Source: Candidatus Rokuibacteriota bacterium (GTDB lineage Bacteria; Methylomirabilota; Methylomirabilia; Rokubacteriales; CSP1-6). Taken from it: DNA of 64,000 nucleotides. The stretch covers positions 1 to 64,000 of the forward strand of contig QHRW01000106.1 in assembly GCA_003220265.1 (NCBI GenBank), read 5' to 3'. The notes below the pieces were generated by a model. The model made no database searches and was not told where the DNA came from. It saw only the letters and a list, made by a program, of their open reading frames with translations. Below, piece after piece: positions 1-10,333 of this stretch; position 1 is the first letter of the stretch, and each line of letters begins with the position of its first letter. A program made the translations under genes and the position numbers.

Positions 1-1
1 A

Positions 2-22
2 CGCCCCGGCATAGCCGGGGCG
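2..22. repeat. Stem-loop at window edge, possible repeat family A fragment
   Basis: Nine-base arms CGCCCCGGC (2-10) and GCCGGGGCG (14-22) pair perfectly around the loop ATA, followed by CGCGCC. On the minus strand it begins GGCGCGCCCCGGC, identical to the 5' arm of the second hairpin of repeat family A seen at 10334-10556. The element is cut by the window edge, so membership of family A is an inference. The stretch from 23 to 201, downstream of the AsmA-like gene, shows no gene. Confidence 0.5.
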
Positions 23-201
23 CGCCTTTGTAACTGGCGCCACCTCCTTCTCCAGGGGACCGAGCGTACTTGTGACGTGCGGTGCGGCCGTGAATCGGCG
101 GCCGACGGGGCGCATTGGTACCCGCGCCTGCGGCGTGCGTGAAGCCGCGTCAGCGAGCGCGCGTTGAGATCTCGAAATGGTGATCGACGCGACGGGCGAG
201 C

Positions 202-1899
202 TCAGGGAAGGGCGGCGGCGGGGAGCGCGGAGGGCGGGATGCTGGCGGAGCGCGAGGCTTCGTCGAGGGTCATCGCGATGAATGCCAGGGGGAGGCCGAC
301 GTCGGTGGCGCCGTAGGGAAGCACGCGATCGAGATCGACGCGGCCGCCGGCTTCCGTCGAGGCCGACAGCTTGAGGCGCGCGAGGCTCCCGTTGGCGTCG
401 GGGGCGAGATCGACGGCGAGCCGGTGCAGCGCGCGGCCGGGCGCGTCTCCCCTCACCTCACCGTCCACCACGACGACGCGGTCGAAGACGGCCTCGCCCG
501 TGGGCCAGCGCAGACGCCGGATGCCGAGCGCGACGCGGTCGGCGCGGAAACCGCCGGCGGCGGGACCGCTGACGTCCGTCAGCTCCGCCTGGCCGGTGGC
601 GCTCGCCAGCGTCTCGCCCTCGCGGGCGATCAGGCGCAAGCGCCCATCGAAGGACACGCGCGCATTCCACCCGGGCGGGGTGCTGGTCAGCGCACGCCAC
701 GGCGCCAGCGGCACGCGTACCAGGCGCGTGACGGCGTCCAGCCCACGGAGATCGCGCGCGACGAGCCCATCGACGCTGATGGCCGCGTCGTCGCCCAGCG
801 CCGCGCGCGCGCTCACCATCCAGCCGCTGTCACTGCGACGCTCGGGAAGCTGGGCGGCGAGCTGCACACGCGTGAGCTGGACACCGCCGGGGCCGTCGAG
901 CATCAGCGTGCCGTCGGTGATCGAGATACGGCGCAGCACGAGATCGCTGTCGCTGCGCAGCGGTTCGACCATCTCACGCAGGCCGGCGGCGGGCAGCGCC
1001 AGCGACGGCGCGCCCAGGTCGAGGCGCGTGATGCGCCCCACGCCCGACGCCACGTCGAACACGTCGGCCGCCACGGCCACCGAGGCCGCGCGCAGGCGCG
1101 GGCGGCCGGCAATCGGCAGCGCGAGCACGGCGTCGGTGAGGCGCACGAAGCCGGAGGCGAGCACGCGGCCGCCGACCAGCAGCAGGTCGGCGTCGATCTC
1201 CGCCAGGCCGCGCTCGACGGACTGGAGCACGGCCGCCGGAACGTCACGCGCGAGGCGGGCGACGTCGAGCCCGCGCGCGCGCACGTGCACCGCGTAACCG
1301 CCGGCGCGCGGCTGTCCGGTCACGTGGACCGGGGTGCCGTAGACCGCCATCTCGACGGCGAAGGCGACGTCGCGGTCGTCGAGCGCGGCCGTCGTCAACC
1401 GGCTCAGCCGCACGTCGAGGTCGCGCACCACGAGCGGGGCGCCCCCCTCGCCGGCGCCCTCGATCGTGACGACGCCGTCACCGATCAGGAGATCTTCCAC
1501 CCGCAGCGGCAGCGCGAGCGCGCCGGCCGAGCCGAGAAAGGCGTGCGCGGCGCCGAGACCGGCGGCGACGTCGTCCAGCGCGAAGCCGGCGTCGGCCCGC
1601 AGCGTGAGGCGTGGCGCGGCCACGCGCACGCGGCCGAGCGACAGCGCGCCGCCCAGCAGGCTGACGGCGTTCGCGCGGGCCAGCACGCTGTCCGCGGTGA
1701 AGACGTCGCGGCCCGCGGCGTCGCGCGCGCGCACGTCGGTCAGGGCGAGCGAGCCGGTGAACGGGTTGTAGTGCAACGTGCCGAAGGTGACGCCGCCCGG
1801 CGCGAGCGCGGCGAGACGGCGCTCGAGGAGGAGGGCGCCGCCGCCGGCCGCGCCGAACAGCGCCGCGGCCAGCGCGAGGACGGCGACGAGCGGCTTCAC
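202..1899 (-). CDS. AsmA/DUF748-like envelope protein
   Basis: A 565-residue protein with one N-terminal membrane segment (about residues 4-26), followed by a long beta-rich region of alternating hydrophobic residues typical of AsmA-like and DUF748 proteins. That family is placed between inner and outer membrane and linked to lipid transport or outer-membrane assembly. The GTG start at 1899 overlaps the TGA of the upstream protease gene in a GTGA arrangement, so the two are almost certainly translationally coupled. No enzymatic motif is visible. A continuous frame runs further upstream, but it lies antisense to other genes and the membrane segment fixes the start. The family call rests on architecture rather than a signature motif. 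Confidence 0.7.
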   Translation of the reverse strand: MKPLVAVLALAAALFGAAGGGALLLERRLAALAPGGVTFGTLHYNPFTGSLALTDVRARDAAGRDVFTADSVLARANAVSLLGGALSLGRVRVAAPRLTLRADAGFALDDVAAGLGAAHAFLGSAGALALPLRVEDLLIGDGVVTIEGAGEGGAPLVVRDLDVRLSRLTTAALDDRDVAFAVEMAVYGTPVHVTGQPRAGGYAVHVRARGLDVARLARDVPAAVLQSVERGLAEIDADLLLVGGRVLASGFVRLTDAVLALPIAGRPRLRAASVAVAADVFDVASGVGRITRLDLGAPSLALPAAGLREMVEPLRSDSDLVLRRISITDGTLMLDGPGGVQLTRVQLAAQLPERRSDSGWMVSARAALGDDAAISVDGLVARDLRGLDAVTRLVRVPLAPWRALTSTPPGWNARVSFDGRLRLIAREGETLASATGQAELTDVSGPAAGGFRADRVALGIRRLRWPTGEAVFDRVVVVDGEVRGDAPGRALHRLAVDLAPDANGSLARLKLSASTEAGGRVDLDRVLPYGATDVGLPLAFIAMTLDEASRSASIPPSALPAAALP

Positions 1900-2858
1900 G
1901 CCGCCCGGCGCTCGACGTCCGCGTCCGGACGCTCGGTCAAGGCCTCCCGCAGCTCGCGGCGACCCACGATGCCGACCAGCCGGCCACCGTCGACGACGGG
2001 AACACGGCCGGCCGAAACCCGGCCGAGCTTCAGGAAGGCCTGCCACGCCGAGGCGTCGGGCTCGACCGCGTCGGCCGGCGATCCAACCGGCGCGTCGACG
2101 GCGTCGGCGTCCACCGGCGTCATGACCTCGGCGACCCGCAGCGGCTCGAGCCGCGCCCGGATGCCGATGAGCTCGCGGCTGGCTCGCGCGGCCTGGTGCA
2201 GGAAGAAGCCGATGAAGACGAACCACAGCCCGCCGACCATCTCGCCGCCGAGCGCGCGGACGATGCCGAGCGCGATCATCGAGAGCGCGAACACCGAGCC
2301 CGCGCGGCTGGCCCACAGCGTGGCCCATTCCTGGCGCCCGCTGCCCCACCAGAGCAGCGCGTGCAGGAGGCGCCCGCCGTCGAGCGGGAAGCCCGGCACC
2401 AGGTTGAAGAGGGCGACGATGAAGTTCACGGCGGCGAGATAGCCGGTGAGGGCGGCAACCCAGGGCGGGCCGCCGAGCGCCTGGCCGAGCCCGTAGCAGA
2501 GCGCGGCGATCACGAAGCTCGTCAGGGGCCCGACCGCGGCGATCAGCAGCTCCGCCCGGGGCGTCGGCGGCTCCGCCTCCATCTCCGACACGCCGCCGAA
2601 GACGTGCAAGCGGATGCCCGAGACCGGCACCCCCTGCTCGATCGCGACCAGCGCGTGCGAGAGCTCGTGCAGGAAGACGGAGACGAACAGGAGGAGGGCG
2701 GCCACCACGCCATGCATCCAGGCCATCCCGGCGGACGCCTCGGGCAGGACCCGGGGAAAGTAGCCGGCGGCCAGGCTCCAGGAGATCAACCCGAAGACGA
2801 CGAGCCAACTCAGATCGACGCGCACCGGGATGCCGGCGACGCGCAAGACTTGGAGCAT
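1896..2858 (-). CDS. Site-2 protease family zinc metallopeptidase (M50)
   Basis: This 320-residue multi-pass membrane protein carries HELSH at residues 64-68 in a transmembrane helix and the second M50 zinc motif NLVPGFPLDGG around 152-162, with Asp160 as third ligand. These are the hallmarks of intramembrane site-2 proteases of the SpoIVFB/Rv2869c type, which cleave membrane-bound anti-sigma factors or remnant signal peptides. About five or six hydrophobic segments precede a cytoplasmic tail (from about 235) resembling one or two CBS-type regulatory modules (RVPVVDGGRLVGIVGRREL). It heads a two-gene operon with the AsmA-like gene. No cognate anti-sigma factor is next to it, so the substrate is unknown. 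Confidence 0.9.
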   Translation of the reverse strand: MLQVLRVAGIPVRVDLSWLVVFGLISWSLAAGYFPRVLPEASAGMAWMHGVVAALLLFVSVFLHELSHALVAIEQGVPVSGIRLHVFGGVSEMEAEPPTPRAELLIAAVGPLTSFVIAALCYGLGQALGGPPWVAALTGYLAAVNFIVALFNLVPGFPLDGGRLLHALLWWGSGRQEWATLWASRAGSVFALSMIALGIVRALGGEMVGGLWFVFIGFFLHQAARASRELIGIRARLEPLRVAEVMTPVDADAVDAPVGSPADAVEPDASAWQAFLKLGRVSAGRVPVVDGGRLVGIVGRRELREALTERPDADVERRAA

Positions 2859-2907
2859 GTGAGTATCCTGAGAGCAGGGGCAGCAAAGGCCAGGCCATTA
2901 GGAGCCC

Positions 2908-4158
2908 ATGCCACCCATCCGAACCCCGATCATCGCCCTCGGTGCGTTGCTGTGCCTCGCGGCCTGTACCCGGGTGATCTCCCACGTGGCGCTCCCGGAG
3001 CTGCTGCTGGGCGAGCCGTCGTACTATCCCACCCAGGAGGCCTATGGCGGCGCGCCGATCGTGGGCGGCAACGCGGTGGAAATCCTGCTGAACGGCGAGC
3101 AGATCTTCCCGGCGCTCGTCACCGCCATCAAATCGGCGAAGAAGACGATCACCTACGCCCAGTACTACTACGAGGACGGGCCGGTGGCCCGCGACCTCGC
3201 GGAGGCCATGGCCGAGCGCTGTCGGGCCGGCGTCGGCGCCAACGTGCTCCTCGACTCGTTCGGGTCCATCAGCATGCCGGGGCACTACGTCGACCTCATG
3301 CGGGCCTCCGGCTGCCACGTCACGTGGTTCCGGCCACTCTCAGCGTTTGCGCTGCGCCGCTACAACAACCGCAACCATCGCCGCATCCTCGTCATCGACG
3401 GCCGGGTCGGCTTCACCGGCGGCTCCGGCGTGAGCCGCAAGTGGATGGGCAACGGTCGCGTGGCCGAGCACTGGCGCGATACCGACGTCCGCGTGGAGGG
3501 TCCGGTCGTCGAGTATCTACAAGCGGCCTTCGCCGAGAACTGGCTGGAGGCGACCGGCATGGTGCTCGGCGGCGAAGCGTACTTCCCCCGCCCTGTCGAG
3601 ACGCGCGGCGACGTGTACGTGCAGGTCGTCCGCAGCACGACCGGCGGGGCCACCACGGCGATGTACACCACGCTGTTGCTGGCGCTGTCCTCGGCGCGCA
3701 AGTCCGTGTACGTCACCAATCCCTATTTCGTCCTCGACGAGAAGATGACGGAAGCCCTGCTCGCCACCGTGGGCCGGAAGGTGCGCGTGGTGGTGCTGGT
3801 GCCGGGGGCGATCGACCACAACATCGTGCGGCAAGCCAGCCGAGCGCAGTTCGGTCGCCTGCTCAAAGCCGGGGTCGAGATCTACGAGTACACCCCGGCG
3901 CTGCTCCACGCGAAGACGATGGTCATCGATGGCGTGTGGGCGACGATCGGTAGCACCAATCTCGACAACCGCTCGCTGGCCCTCGACGAGGAGCTCAACG
4001 TCATCGTCTACGATCGCGCGGTGGCCGGACACATGGAGCGGATCTTCCTCGAGGACGTGCACGCCTCGAAGAAGGTCACCTTCGAGCAGTGGAAGAAGCG
4101 GGGATTGACCTCGAAATTCCTGGAGGTGCTGGCGTTCCCGATCCGCGATTTGCTCTGA
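2908..4158 (+). CDS. Phospholipase D / cardiolipin synthase-like lipoprotein
   Basis: This 416-residue protein has a lipobox LAAC with Cys20, so it is probably a lipid-anchored envelope protein. It has two PLD catalytic modules. The second is canonical (His334, Lys336, Asp341, then GSTN). The first reads His157-Arg-Arg159-x4-Asp164, with arginine in place of the usual lysine. Two HKD modules joined in one chain are typical of cardiolipin synthases (phosphatidyl transfer between phospholipids) and related phosphodiesterases. Classical ClsA has N-terminal membrane helices, which are absent here, so it is closer to ClsB/C-like or secreted forms. It is divergent from the site-2 protease gene, 49 bp apart. 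The K-to-R change may lower or alter activity. Confidence 0.85.
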   Translation: MPPIRTPIIALGALLCLAACTRVISHVALPELLLGEPSYYPTQEAYGGAPIVGGNAVEILLNGEQIFPALVTAIKSAKKTITYAQYYYEDGPVARDLAEAMAERCRAGVGANVLLDSFGSISMPGHYVDLMRASGCHVTWFRPLSAFALRRYNNRNHRRILVIDGRVGFTGGSGVSRKWMGNGRVAEHWRDTDVRVEGPVVEYLQAAFAENWLEATGMVLGGEAYFPRPVETRGDVYVQVVRSTTGGATTAMYTTLLLALSSARKSVYVTNPYFVLDEKMTEALLATVGRKVRVVVLVPGAIDHNIVRQASRAQFGRLLKAGVEIYEYTPALLHAKTMVIDGVWATIGSTNLDNRSLALDEELNVIVYDRAVAGHMERIFLEDVHASKKVTFEQWKKRGLTSKFLEVLAFPIRDLL

Positions 4159-4190
4159 GGAGTGTGGACGTGCGCTACGCGTGACGGAGA

Positions 4191-4219
4191 AGCCGGAGCG
4201 CCGTTCCGCCGCTCCGGCT
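4191..4219. terminator. Bidirectional stem-loop between convergent genes
   Basis: Ten-base arms AGCCGGAGCG (4191-4200) and CGCTCCGGCT (4210-4219) pair perfectly around a 9-nt loop. The hairpin lies between the end of the PLD gene at 4158 and the end of the convergent small membrane gene at 4233, the expected place for a shared terminator. There is no clear U tract on either side, so termination would be non-canonical or Rho-assisted. Confidence 0.6.
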
Positions 4220-4232
4220 CCCTCCGCAATTC

Positions 4233-4490
4233 TTACAGGCGCCGACGACCAGGAAGCACCAACCGGTAGAGCCCGAGAACGATGATCGCGCCGACGACGG
4301 CCATGATGAAGCCGGCCGCCTCGCCCTCGTGGTAGAGACCCATGACCCGCCCCAGCCAGCCGCCGAGCATGGCGCCGACGATACCGAGCACGACCGTCAG
4401 CACGATGCCTCCCGGGTCCGGCCCCGGCATGATGAGCCTGGCGACGAGCCCGACCACCAAGCCGAACACGATCCACAGAAGAATGTCCAT
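4233..4490 (-). CDS. GlsB/YeaQ/YmgE family small membrane protein
   Basis: An 85-residue protein with three hydrophobic segments and the glycine-rich pattern of the GlsB/YeaQ/YmgE (transglycosylase-associated) family: MDILLWIVFGLVVGLVAR, then GGIVLTVVLGIVGAMLGGWLG and a third helix ending in basic residues. The family is linked to envelope stress, but its biochemical role is not established. I place the start at 4490 because an AAGGAG sequence lies just upstream. A longer frame to 4553 exists but lacks a ribosome binding site and adds a Cys/Arg-rich stretch foreign to the family. Confidence 0.88.
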   Translation of the reverse strand: MDILLWIVFGLVVGLVARLIMPGPDPGGIVLTVVLGIVGAMLGGWLGRVMGLYHEGEAAGFIMAVVGAIIVLGLYRLVLPGRRRL

Positions 4491-4583
4491 CGCCGCACTC
4501 CTTTCGCAGGTCGCGTGGAAAGCACGCACCCCACACGTGGGACGGCGGTGCACACCCAGTGCCAGGGAGGCGATTTGTAGAAG

Positions 4584-4772
4584 CTACTCTTCCGGATGCT
4601 GCCAGGCGGAGACGATTCGGGTGGCGCCGAGCGCCGAGAGACCGACAAGCGGAACAGTGAGAACACCGGGCAGCAGTGCTTCGTCCCACGGCAGCGTCAT
4701 GGCAGCCTTGAAAACTTCCACGCCAAGCACGTTGGAAACGACGAAGAACCCGACCCACAGCCACAACCGCAT
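4584..4772 (-). CDS. Small hypothetical membrane protein
   Basis: A 62-residue protein with two predicted membrane helices (about residues 3-22 and 33-52) and a short acidic C-terminus. A strong GAGGAGG ribosome binding site sits upstream of the ATG at 4772, which supports a real gene despite its size. I do not recognise the family. It precedes the YeaQ-like gene on the same strand, 93 bp away, so the two may be co-transcribed. Confidence 0.6.
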   Translation of the reverse strand: MRLWLWVGFFVVSNVLGVEVFKAAMTLPWDEALLPGVLTVPLVGLSALGATRIVSAWQHPEE

Positions 4773-4900
4773 GCGCTGCGCCTCCTCACCGGTCGAAATT
4801 CATCCGCAACGACCATCGCACTCTACGGCATGAGTCCACTCATACCAAGTGGCAAATGCCCGGGCGATTCTTGGCACGGGCTTCGCTTTGACTCACGGCC

Positions 4901-5101
4901 ATGAGCTTGTGTGCTTCGTGCGGTCTACAACTCTCGGGTGAAGCGGCGCTCTGTCCCCATCATCACTGCGTCTACGGCGACGACTGGGCGGTCGCCAATC
5001 GCATCATGTGCGACTTCTTCCATCGGAAGAAAGTTCCACCGCGGTTGGCGCAGCAGGAACGCGACGACGACTTCTGGGCGCACACCGCCGAAGCGGCCTG
5101 A
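4901..5101 (+). CDS. Small zinc-ribbon-like hypothetical protein
   Basis: A 66-residue protein with CASC near the N-terminus and CPHHHC around residues 18-23, a spacing that could bind one zinc ion. The rest is polar and charged. No strong ribosome binding site is visible upstream of the ATG at 4901. The Cys/His pattern argues for a real gene rather than chance, but function is unknown. It is followed by copies of repeat family A. Confidence 0.5.
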   Translation: MSLCASCGLQLSGEAALCPHHHCVYGDDWAVANRIMCDFFHRKKVPPRLAQQERDDDFWAHTAEAA

Positions 5102-5138
5102 GCCGCTTCGGTCGCGCGCCCCGTCCGCGCTCCGAGGA

Positions 5139-5174
5139 GGGCCACAGCTTCGCTGCGGCCGGACGAACGCTGGG
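5139..5174 (-). repeat. Repeat family A, partial copy (second hairpin only)
   Basis: Arms at 5139-5148 and 5152-5160 form the second hairpin of family A with a TTC loop and one G-U type pair, followed by the spacer GGACGAACGCTGGGG. The same hairpin and spacer recur in the full copy 65 bp downstream. The first hairpin is missing, so this is a truncated copy. Confidence 0.7.
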
Positions 5175-5177
5175 GAC

Positions 5178-6851
5178 CTACGAGTCCTGACGCGATTCGA
5201 GGAGGGCCACAGCTCCGCTGTGGCCCGACGAACGCTGGGGGGTTTGGGGGGCCATTTCGGGGCCCCCCATGACACCAGCCGCGTAGAACGACGTCTCGCC
5301 GATGCCCCGCAGGCAGTCACGCGTGAACTCGATCAGGTGGTGACTGACGATCGCCGCGTGGATCAGTCCCTCGATCTGACCCGACTTGAGCGCCGGCCAC
5401 GCCAGGCGCCAGAACGTGCGCCGATAGCCGCCCACCACGCCGACGCGCCAGATCAACCGTCCGAGGATGCCGAAGCCCATGCGCACGTTCGCCCACGAGG
5501 CGCGCTGCGGGTTGGTCGGATAGTCCTTCCGCCGCGAAAACGTGTGGGCGATGTTGTACGCGAAGCGCTCGTACACCGCCTCCGGCGCGTAGGCGGCCGT
5601 GATGCAGCGCCGCCACATGTCGATCACCGCCTCGTAGGGCAGCTTGAACACCACGTTCGATTCGCGCCCCGCCTCCGGCGTCAGCCGGCCCTCGGCCGTG
5701 AGCCGGTCCCACAACGGCGTCTTCGGCAGCGCATAGAGGACGTTGATCGTGAGCATGGGGATCTTGGAGGCGCGGATGAACTCGATGATGTGGTCGGCGG
5801 TCTCCGCGCCGTCGGTGTCGAGGCCGAGGATGATGCCGGAGACCACCTCCAGCCCGTGGGCGTTGATCCGCTGCACGGCGTCGAGGATCGGCATCCGCAA
5901 GTTCTGATCCTTCGAGATCGAGTGCAGCGCGTGCGGGTCGGGCGTCTCGATGCCGCAGAAGACCGTGATGAAGCCGGCCTCGCGCATCAGCGCCAGCACG
6001 CGCTCGTTCTTGGCGATATTCAGCGTGGCCTCGCAGGCGAAGCGCAGCGGATACTTGTTGCGGACCTGCCAGTCCACCAGGTGCGGCAGCAGCTCGAGCG
6101 CGGCCTTCTGGTTGCCGATGAAGTTGTCGTCCACGAAGTACACGCTGGTGGCGCCGGCCGCTGCGATCTGGTCGAGCTCGCCCAGCACCTGCGCCGCCGT
6201 CTTCAGCCGCGGATTGCGGCCGTAGAGCGCCGGGATGTCGCAGAACTCGCACGAGTACGGGCAGCCGCTCGAGAACTGCATGTTGGCAATGAAGTACTCG
6301 CGCAGCTTGATCATGCCGTAGGCCGGCGTCGGAAACTGCGTGAGCGGCAGCCGCTCGCCGGTCTCGAAGCGAAGCTGGCGGCCCGGGCGGCCCGGATGCC
6401 GGTCCAGATGCTCGATGACGTGGTCGGTGGCGTCGCCGAGCTCGCCAACGTGCAGGAGATCGGCGTCGGGGTAGTACTCGGGACAGCCCGACACCGACGG
6501 CCCGCCGATGACGACAGGACGGCCGTGCGCGTGCGCGCGCGCGATGATGTTCTGGATCTGCGGGCGCTGGATGTGCATGCCGGACACGAACACGGCGTCA
6601 GCCCAGCGGAAGTCGTCGGCCGTCGCCGCGCGGCGATTCTCGTCGACGAACCGCACCTCCCACGTGTCGGGCAGGTATGCGGCCACGACGAGCAGGCCCT
6701 GCGGCGGCATGAAGGCGCGCACGCGCCCGCCGAAGAACGCGTACGCGTGGTGGAACGTGCCGAACGAGCGCGCGTAGTGCGGGTACACACAGAGGATCCG
6801 CCGGATGTGCAAGGGCGAGTAGGGCGTGCGCATGGCGAACAGTTCCAGCAT
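5178..6851 (-). CDS. B12-binding radical SAM protein, DUF4070/HpnP-like (candidate hopanoid C-2 methylase)
   Basis: A 557-residue protein with an N-terminal cobalamin-binding domain (about 15-150, including GGPSVSGCPEYYPDADLLHVGE), a radical SAM domain with Cys197-x3-Cys201-x2-Cys204, and a C-terminal DUF4070-type region (YPTNPQRASWANVRMG). This order matches class B radical SAM methylases such as HpnP, which methylates hopanoids at C-2, and unassigned DUF4070 relatives. No hopanoid genes lie in the window, so HpnP is a candidate only. The last roughly 30 residues (from GGPEMAPQTPQ) are encoded by repeat family A and are probably an accidental extension. Starts at 6851 and 6833 are both possible, neither with a clear ribosome binding site. 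Confidence 0.82.
   Translation of the reverse strand: MLELFAMRTPYSPLHIRRILCVYPHYARSFGTFHHAYAFFGGRVRAFMPPQGLLVVAAYLPDTWEVRFVDENRRAATADDFRWADAVFVSGMHIQRPQIQNIIARAHAHGRPVVIGGPSVSGCPEYYPDADLLHVGELGDATDHVIEHLDRHPGRPGRQLRFETGERLPLTQFPTPAYGMIKLREYFIANMQFSSGCPYSCEFCDIPALYGRNPRLKTAAQVLGELDQIAAAGATSVYFVDDNFIGNQKAALELLPHLVDWQVRNKYPLRFACEATLNIAKNERVLALMREAGFITVFCGIETPDPHALHSISKDQNLRMPILDAVQRINAHGLEVVSGIILGLDTDGAETADHIIEFIRASKIPMLTINVLYALPKTPLWDRLTAEGRLTPEAGRESNVVFKLPYEAVIDMWRRCITAAYAPEAVYERFAYNIAHTFSRRKDYPTNPQRASWANVRMGFGILGRLIWRVGVVGGYRRTFWRLAWPALKSGQIEGLIHAAIVSHHLIEFTRDCLRGIGETSFYAAGVMGGPEMAPQTPQRSSGHSGAVALLESRQDS
5204..5269 (-). repeat. Repeat family A, full copy (minus orientation)
   Basis: Two perfect stems: GGGCCACAGC (5204-5213) with GCTGTGGCCC (5217-5226) around TCC, and TGGGGGGCC (5245-5253) with GGCCCCCCA (5261-5269) around a 7-nt loop. 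Compared with the copies at 10334 and 54228, the second stem has a wholly different sequence yet still pairs perfectly. This copy lies within the 3' end of the radical SAM gene and supplies its last roughly 30 codons. Confidence 0.85.
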
Positions 6852-6914
6852 AGCCTATCTGGCCCCGGGAAGCCCTATTCCGGCTAGAATGCGCCGGTCA
6901 GGAGGAGCACATCC

Positions 6915-7682
6915 ATGGAGCTCAGCACCGTGAAAGCCGTCGTCACCGGCGGCGCGTCTGGGCTCGGCCGCGCCACCGCCACGCAGCTGGTGGCGGCGGG
7001 CGCCCGCGTCGCCCTGCTGGACCGGGCGGCCTCCGCCGGCGCCGACGTCGCGAAGGCGCTCGGCCCCGTCGCGGCGTTCACGCCGGCCGACGTCACCAGC
7101 GCGGAAGAAGTGACGGCGGCGCTGGAGGCGGCCGCCCGTCACTGCGGCGGCCTCAACGTGCTCGTCAACTGCGCGGGCATCGGCACCGCGATGAAGACCG
7201 TCGGCAAATCGGGGCCGGCCAAGCTCGAAGAGTTCACGCGGGTCATCCAGGTGAACCTCATCGGCACTTTCAACTGCATCCGGCTGACCGCGCCGCACAT
7301 GGCGAAGAACGCGCCCACCGCCGACGGCGAGCGCGGCGTCGTCATCAACACGGCGTCGGTGGCGGCCTTCGACGGGCAGATCGGCCAGGCCGCGTACTCC
7401 GCCTCCAAGGGCGGCATCGTCGGCCTCACCCTTCCGGTGGCGCGCGATCTCGCCGAGCTGGGGATTCGCGTGGTGACCATCGCGCCCGGTATCTTCGAGA
7501 CGCCGCTGCTCGGCACGCTGCCCGAGCCCGTGCGCGCCTCGCTGGCCGCCCAGGTGCCCTTCCCCAAGCGCCTCGGCCAGCCCGACGAGTACGCCGCGCT
7601 CGCGCTGCACATCATCACGAACGTGATGCTCAACGCCGAGACGATCCGGCTCGACGGCGCAATACGGATGCAGCCTCGGTGA
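6915..7682 (+). CDS. Short-chain dehydrogenase, 3-hydroxyacyl-CoA dehydrogenase type
   Basis: A 255-residue classical SDR with the NAD-binding motif TGGASGLG (11-18), NCAG at 85-88, catalytic Ser148 and the Tyr161-x3-Lys165 pair (YSASK). The overall sequence resembles the HSD17B10 / type II 3-hydroxyacyl-CoA dehydrogenase branch, which oxidises 3-hydroxyacyl-CoA in fatty acid or branched-chain amino acid breakdown using NAD. AGGAGG lies about 10 nt before the ATG. It is divergent from the radical SAM gene, and its stop codon is followed at once by repeat family B. No beta-oxidation partners are adjacent, so the substrate is inferred from family alone. Confidence 0.85.
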   Translation: MELSTVKAVVTGGASGLGRATATQLVAAGARVALLDRAASAGADVAKALGPVAAFTPADVTSAEEVTAALEAAARHCGGLNVLVNCAGIGTAMKTVGKSGPAKLEEFTRVIQVNLIGTFNCIRLTAPHMAKNAPTADGERGVVINTASVAAFDGQIGQAAYSASKGGIVGLTLPVARDLAELGIRVVTIAPGIFETPLLGTLPEPVRASLAAQVPFPKRLGQPDEYAALALHIITNVMLNAETIRLDGAIRMQPR

Positions 7683-7794
7683 CCCGGAGGGGGACTTTGT
7701 CCCCCTTCCGGCGGTCGTCGCACGCCTGCGGCGCGCTCCTCCCTGCCTCCCCCTAGAAGAGGATTGCGCGGGCGAAGCCCGCGCTCGGAAGCGG
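7683..7794 (+). repeat. Repeat family B copy 1, structured element at a gene 3' end
   Basis: The element starts directly after the SDR stop codon. It contains hairpin B1, GGGGGAC (7689-7695) with GTCCCCC (7699-7705) around TTT, a weaker B2 around GCACGCC, the box CTGCCTCCCCCTAG, and B3, GCGCGGGC (7766-7773) with GCCCGCGC (7777-7784) around GAA. A second copy at 25293-25409 has the same order and the same position after a stop codon. The position suggests a role in termination or in 3'-end stability. From 7795 to 7982 I see no gene, only somewhat lower GC sequence. Confidence 0.8.
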
Positions 7795-7982
7795 GGAATG
7801 ATAGACGGGCGGAGTTGGAGGAGTTGGTGCTGAGGATGGCGGCTGGCCCAGGGAAAGAGAGTTGCGCCGAGGATTTCGGAAAGCGTAAGGGACTTTGAGT
7901 TTTTCGGTGAGTCGGCCGTGACGATTCGGGACGTGCGCGCGTTGGCGTGCGGTTCTTGTGATGTGAGGATTATTCCGGCGTG

Positions 7983-8647
7983 ATGAAGAAGTCGAGGACG
8001 GTGTTCGAGGAGGAGTCGGAGTTGTCGGGGCGGGTGCGGGTTGTGGATTATCGGACGGAGCGGCGGTTGATCGTGGGCGGGGACATTCTTTCGGTGTATC
8101 CGCTCGATGGGAACTGGTCGCGGGTGCGGCAGGAGTACTGGTGGCGCGCGCTGACGCTGGCGCCGGCGCGCGCGGAGGTCCTGCTGATCGGGCTGGGCGG
8201 CGGCACGCAGGTGCACCTGCTCGAGCGGCTGGCGCGGCCGCGGCTCGTCACCGTGATCGAGCGCGACCCCGTCATCGTCCGCGTGGCGTGCGAGTGGTTC
8301 GGCCTGCGCGGGGTCGGACGGCTCGAGCTGCTGTGCGACGACGCCGAGCGCGTGGTGCCCGCACTGGCGGACGCCGGCCGGCGCTTCGACTTCGTCATGG
8401 AGGACGCCACCTACGCGGAGCCGCCCGAACGCGCGGTGCCGCTGGCGCGGGCCGTCGTGCCGCTGGTGGCGCCGCGCGGCCGCCTCGTGATCAACCGGCA
8501 TCGCCGCGGCGACGCCTCTCGCCTGGCGGCCGCCTTGCGCAGGCGTTTCCGCGAGGTGCGGCTGCGCCGCGTACGTCGCGGCGGCGAGAACACGCTGATC
8601 TGCTGCGTCGATCCGAACCAGCCGGCGCGCGTCACGCGCGGCGGGCG

Positions 8648-8672
<25 letters not shown>
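7983..8672 (+). CDS. Spermidine synthase-like / class I SAM-fold protein
   Basis: A protein of about 229 residues with the nucleotide-binding loop [11 protein letters not shown] near residue 70 and an acidic residue ending the next strand ([11 protein letters not shown]), as in spermidine synthases and related spermine/spermidine synthase-domain proteins. The Asp pair expected in true aminopropyl transferases is only partly recognisable (DFVMEDA), so a polyamine product is not assured. GTG at 7980 is an alternative start. The 3' end overlaps the convergent ettA gene by 25 bp. No polyamine pathway partner is adjacent. Confidence 0.65.
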
Positions 8673-10327
<1,655 letters not shown>

Positions 10328-10333
10328 TTGTAG

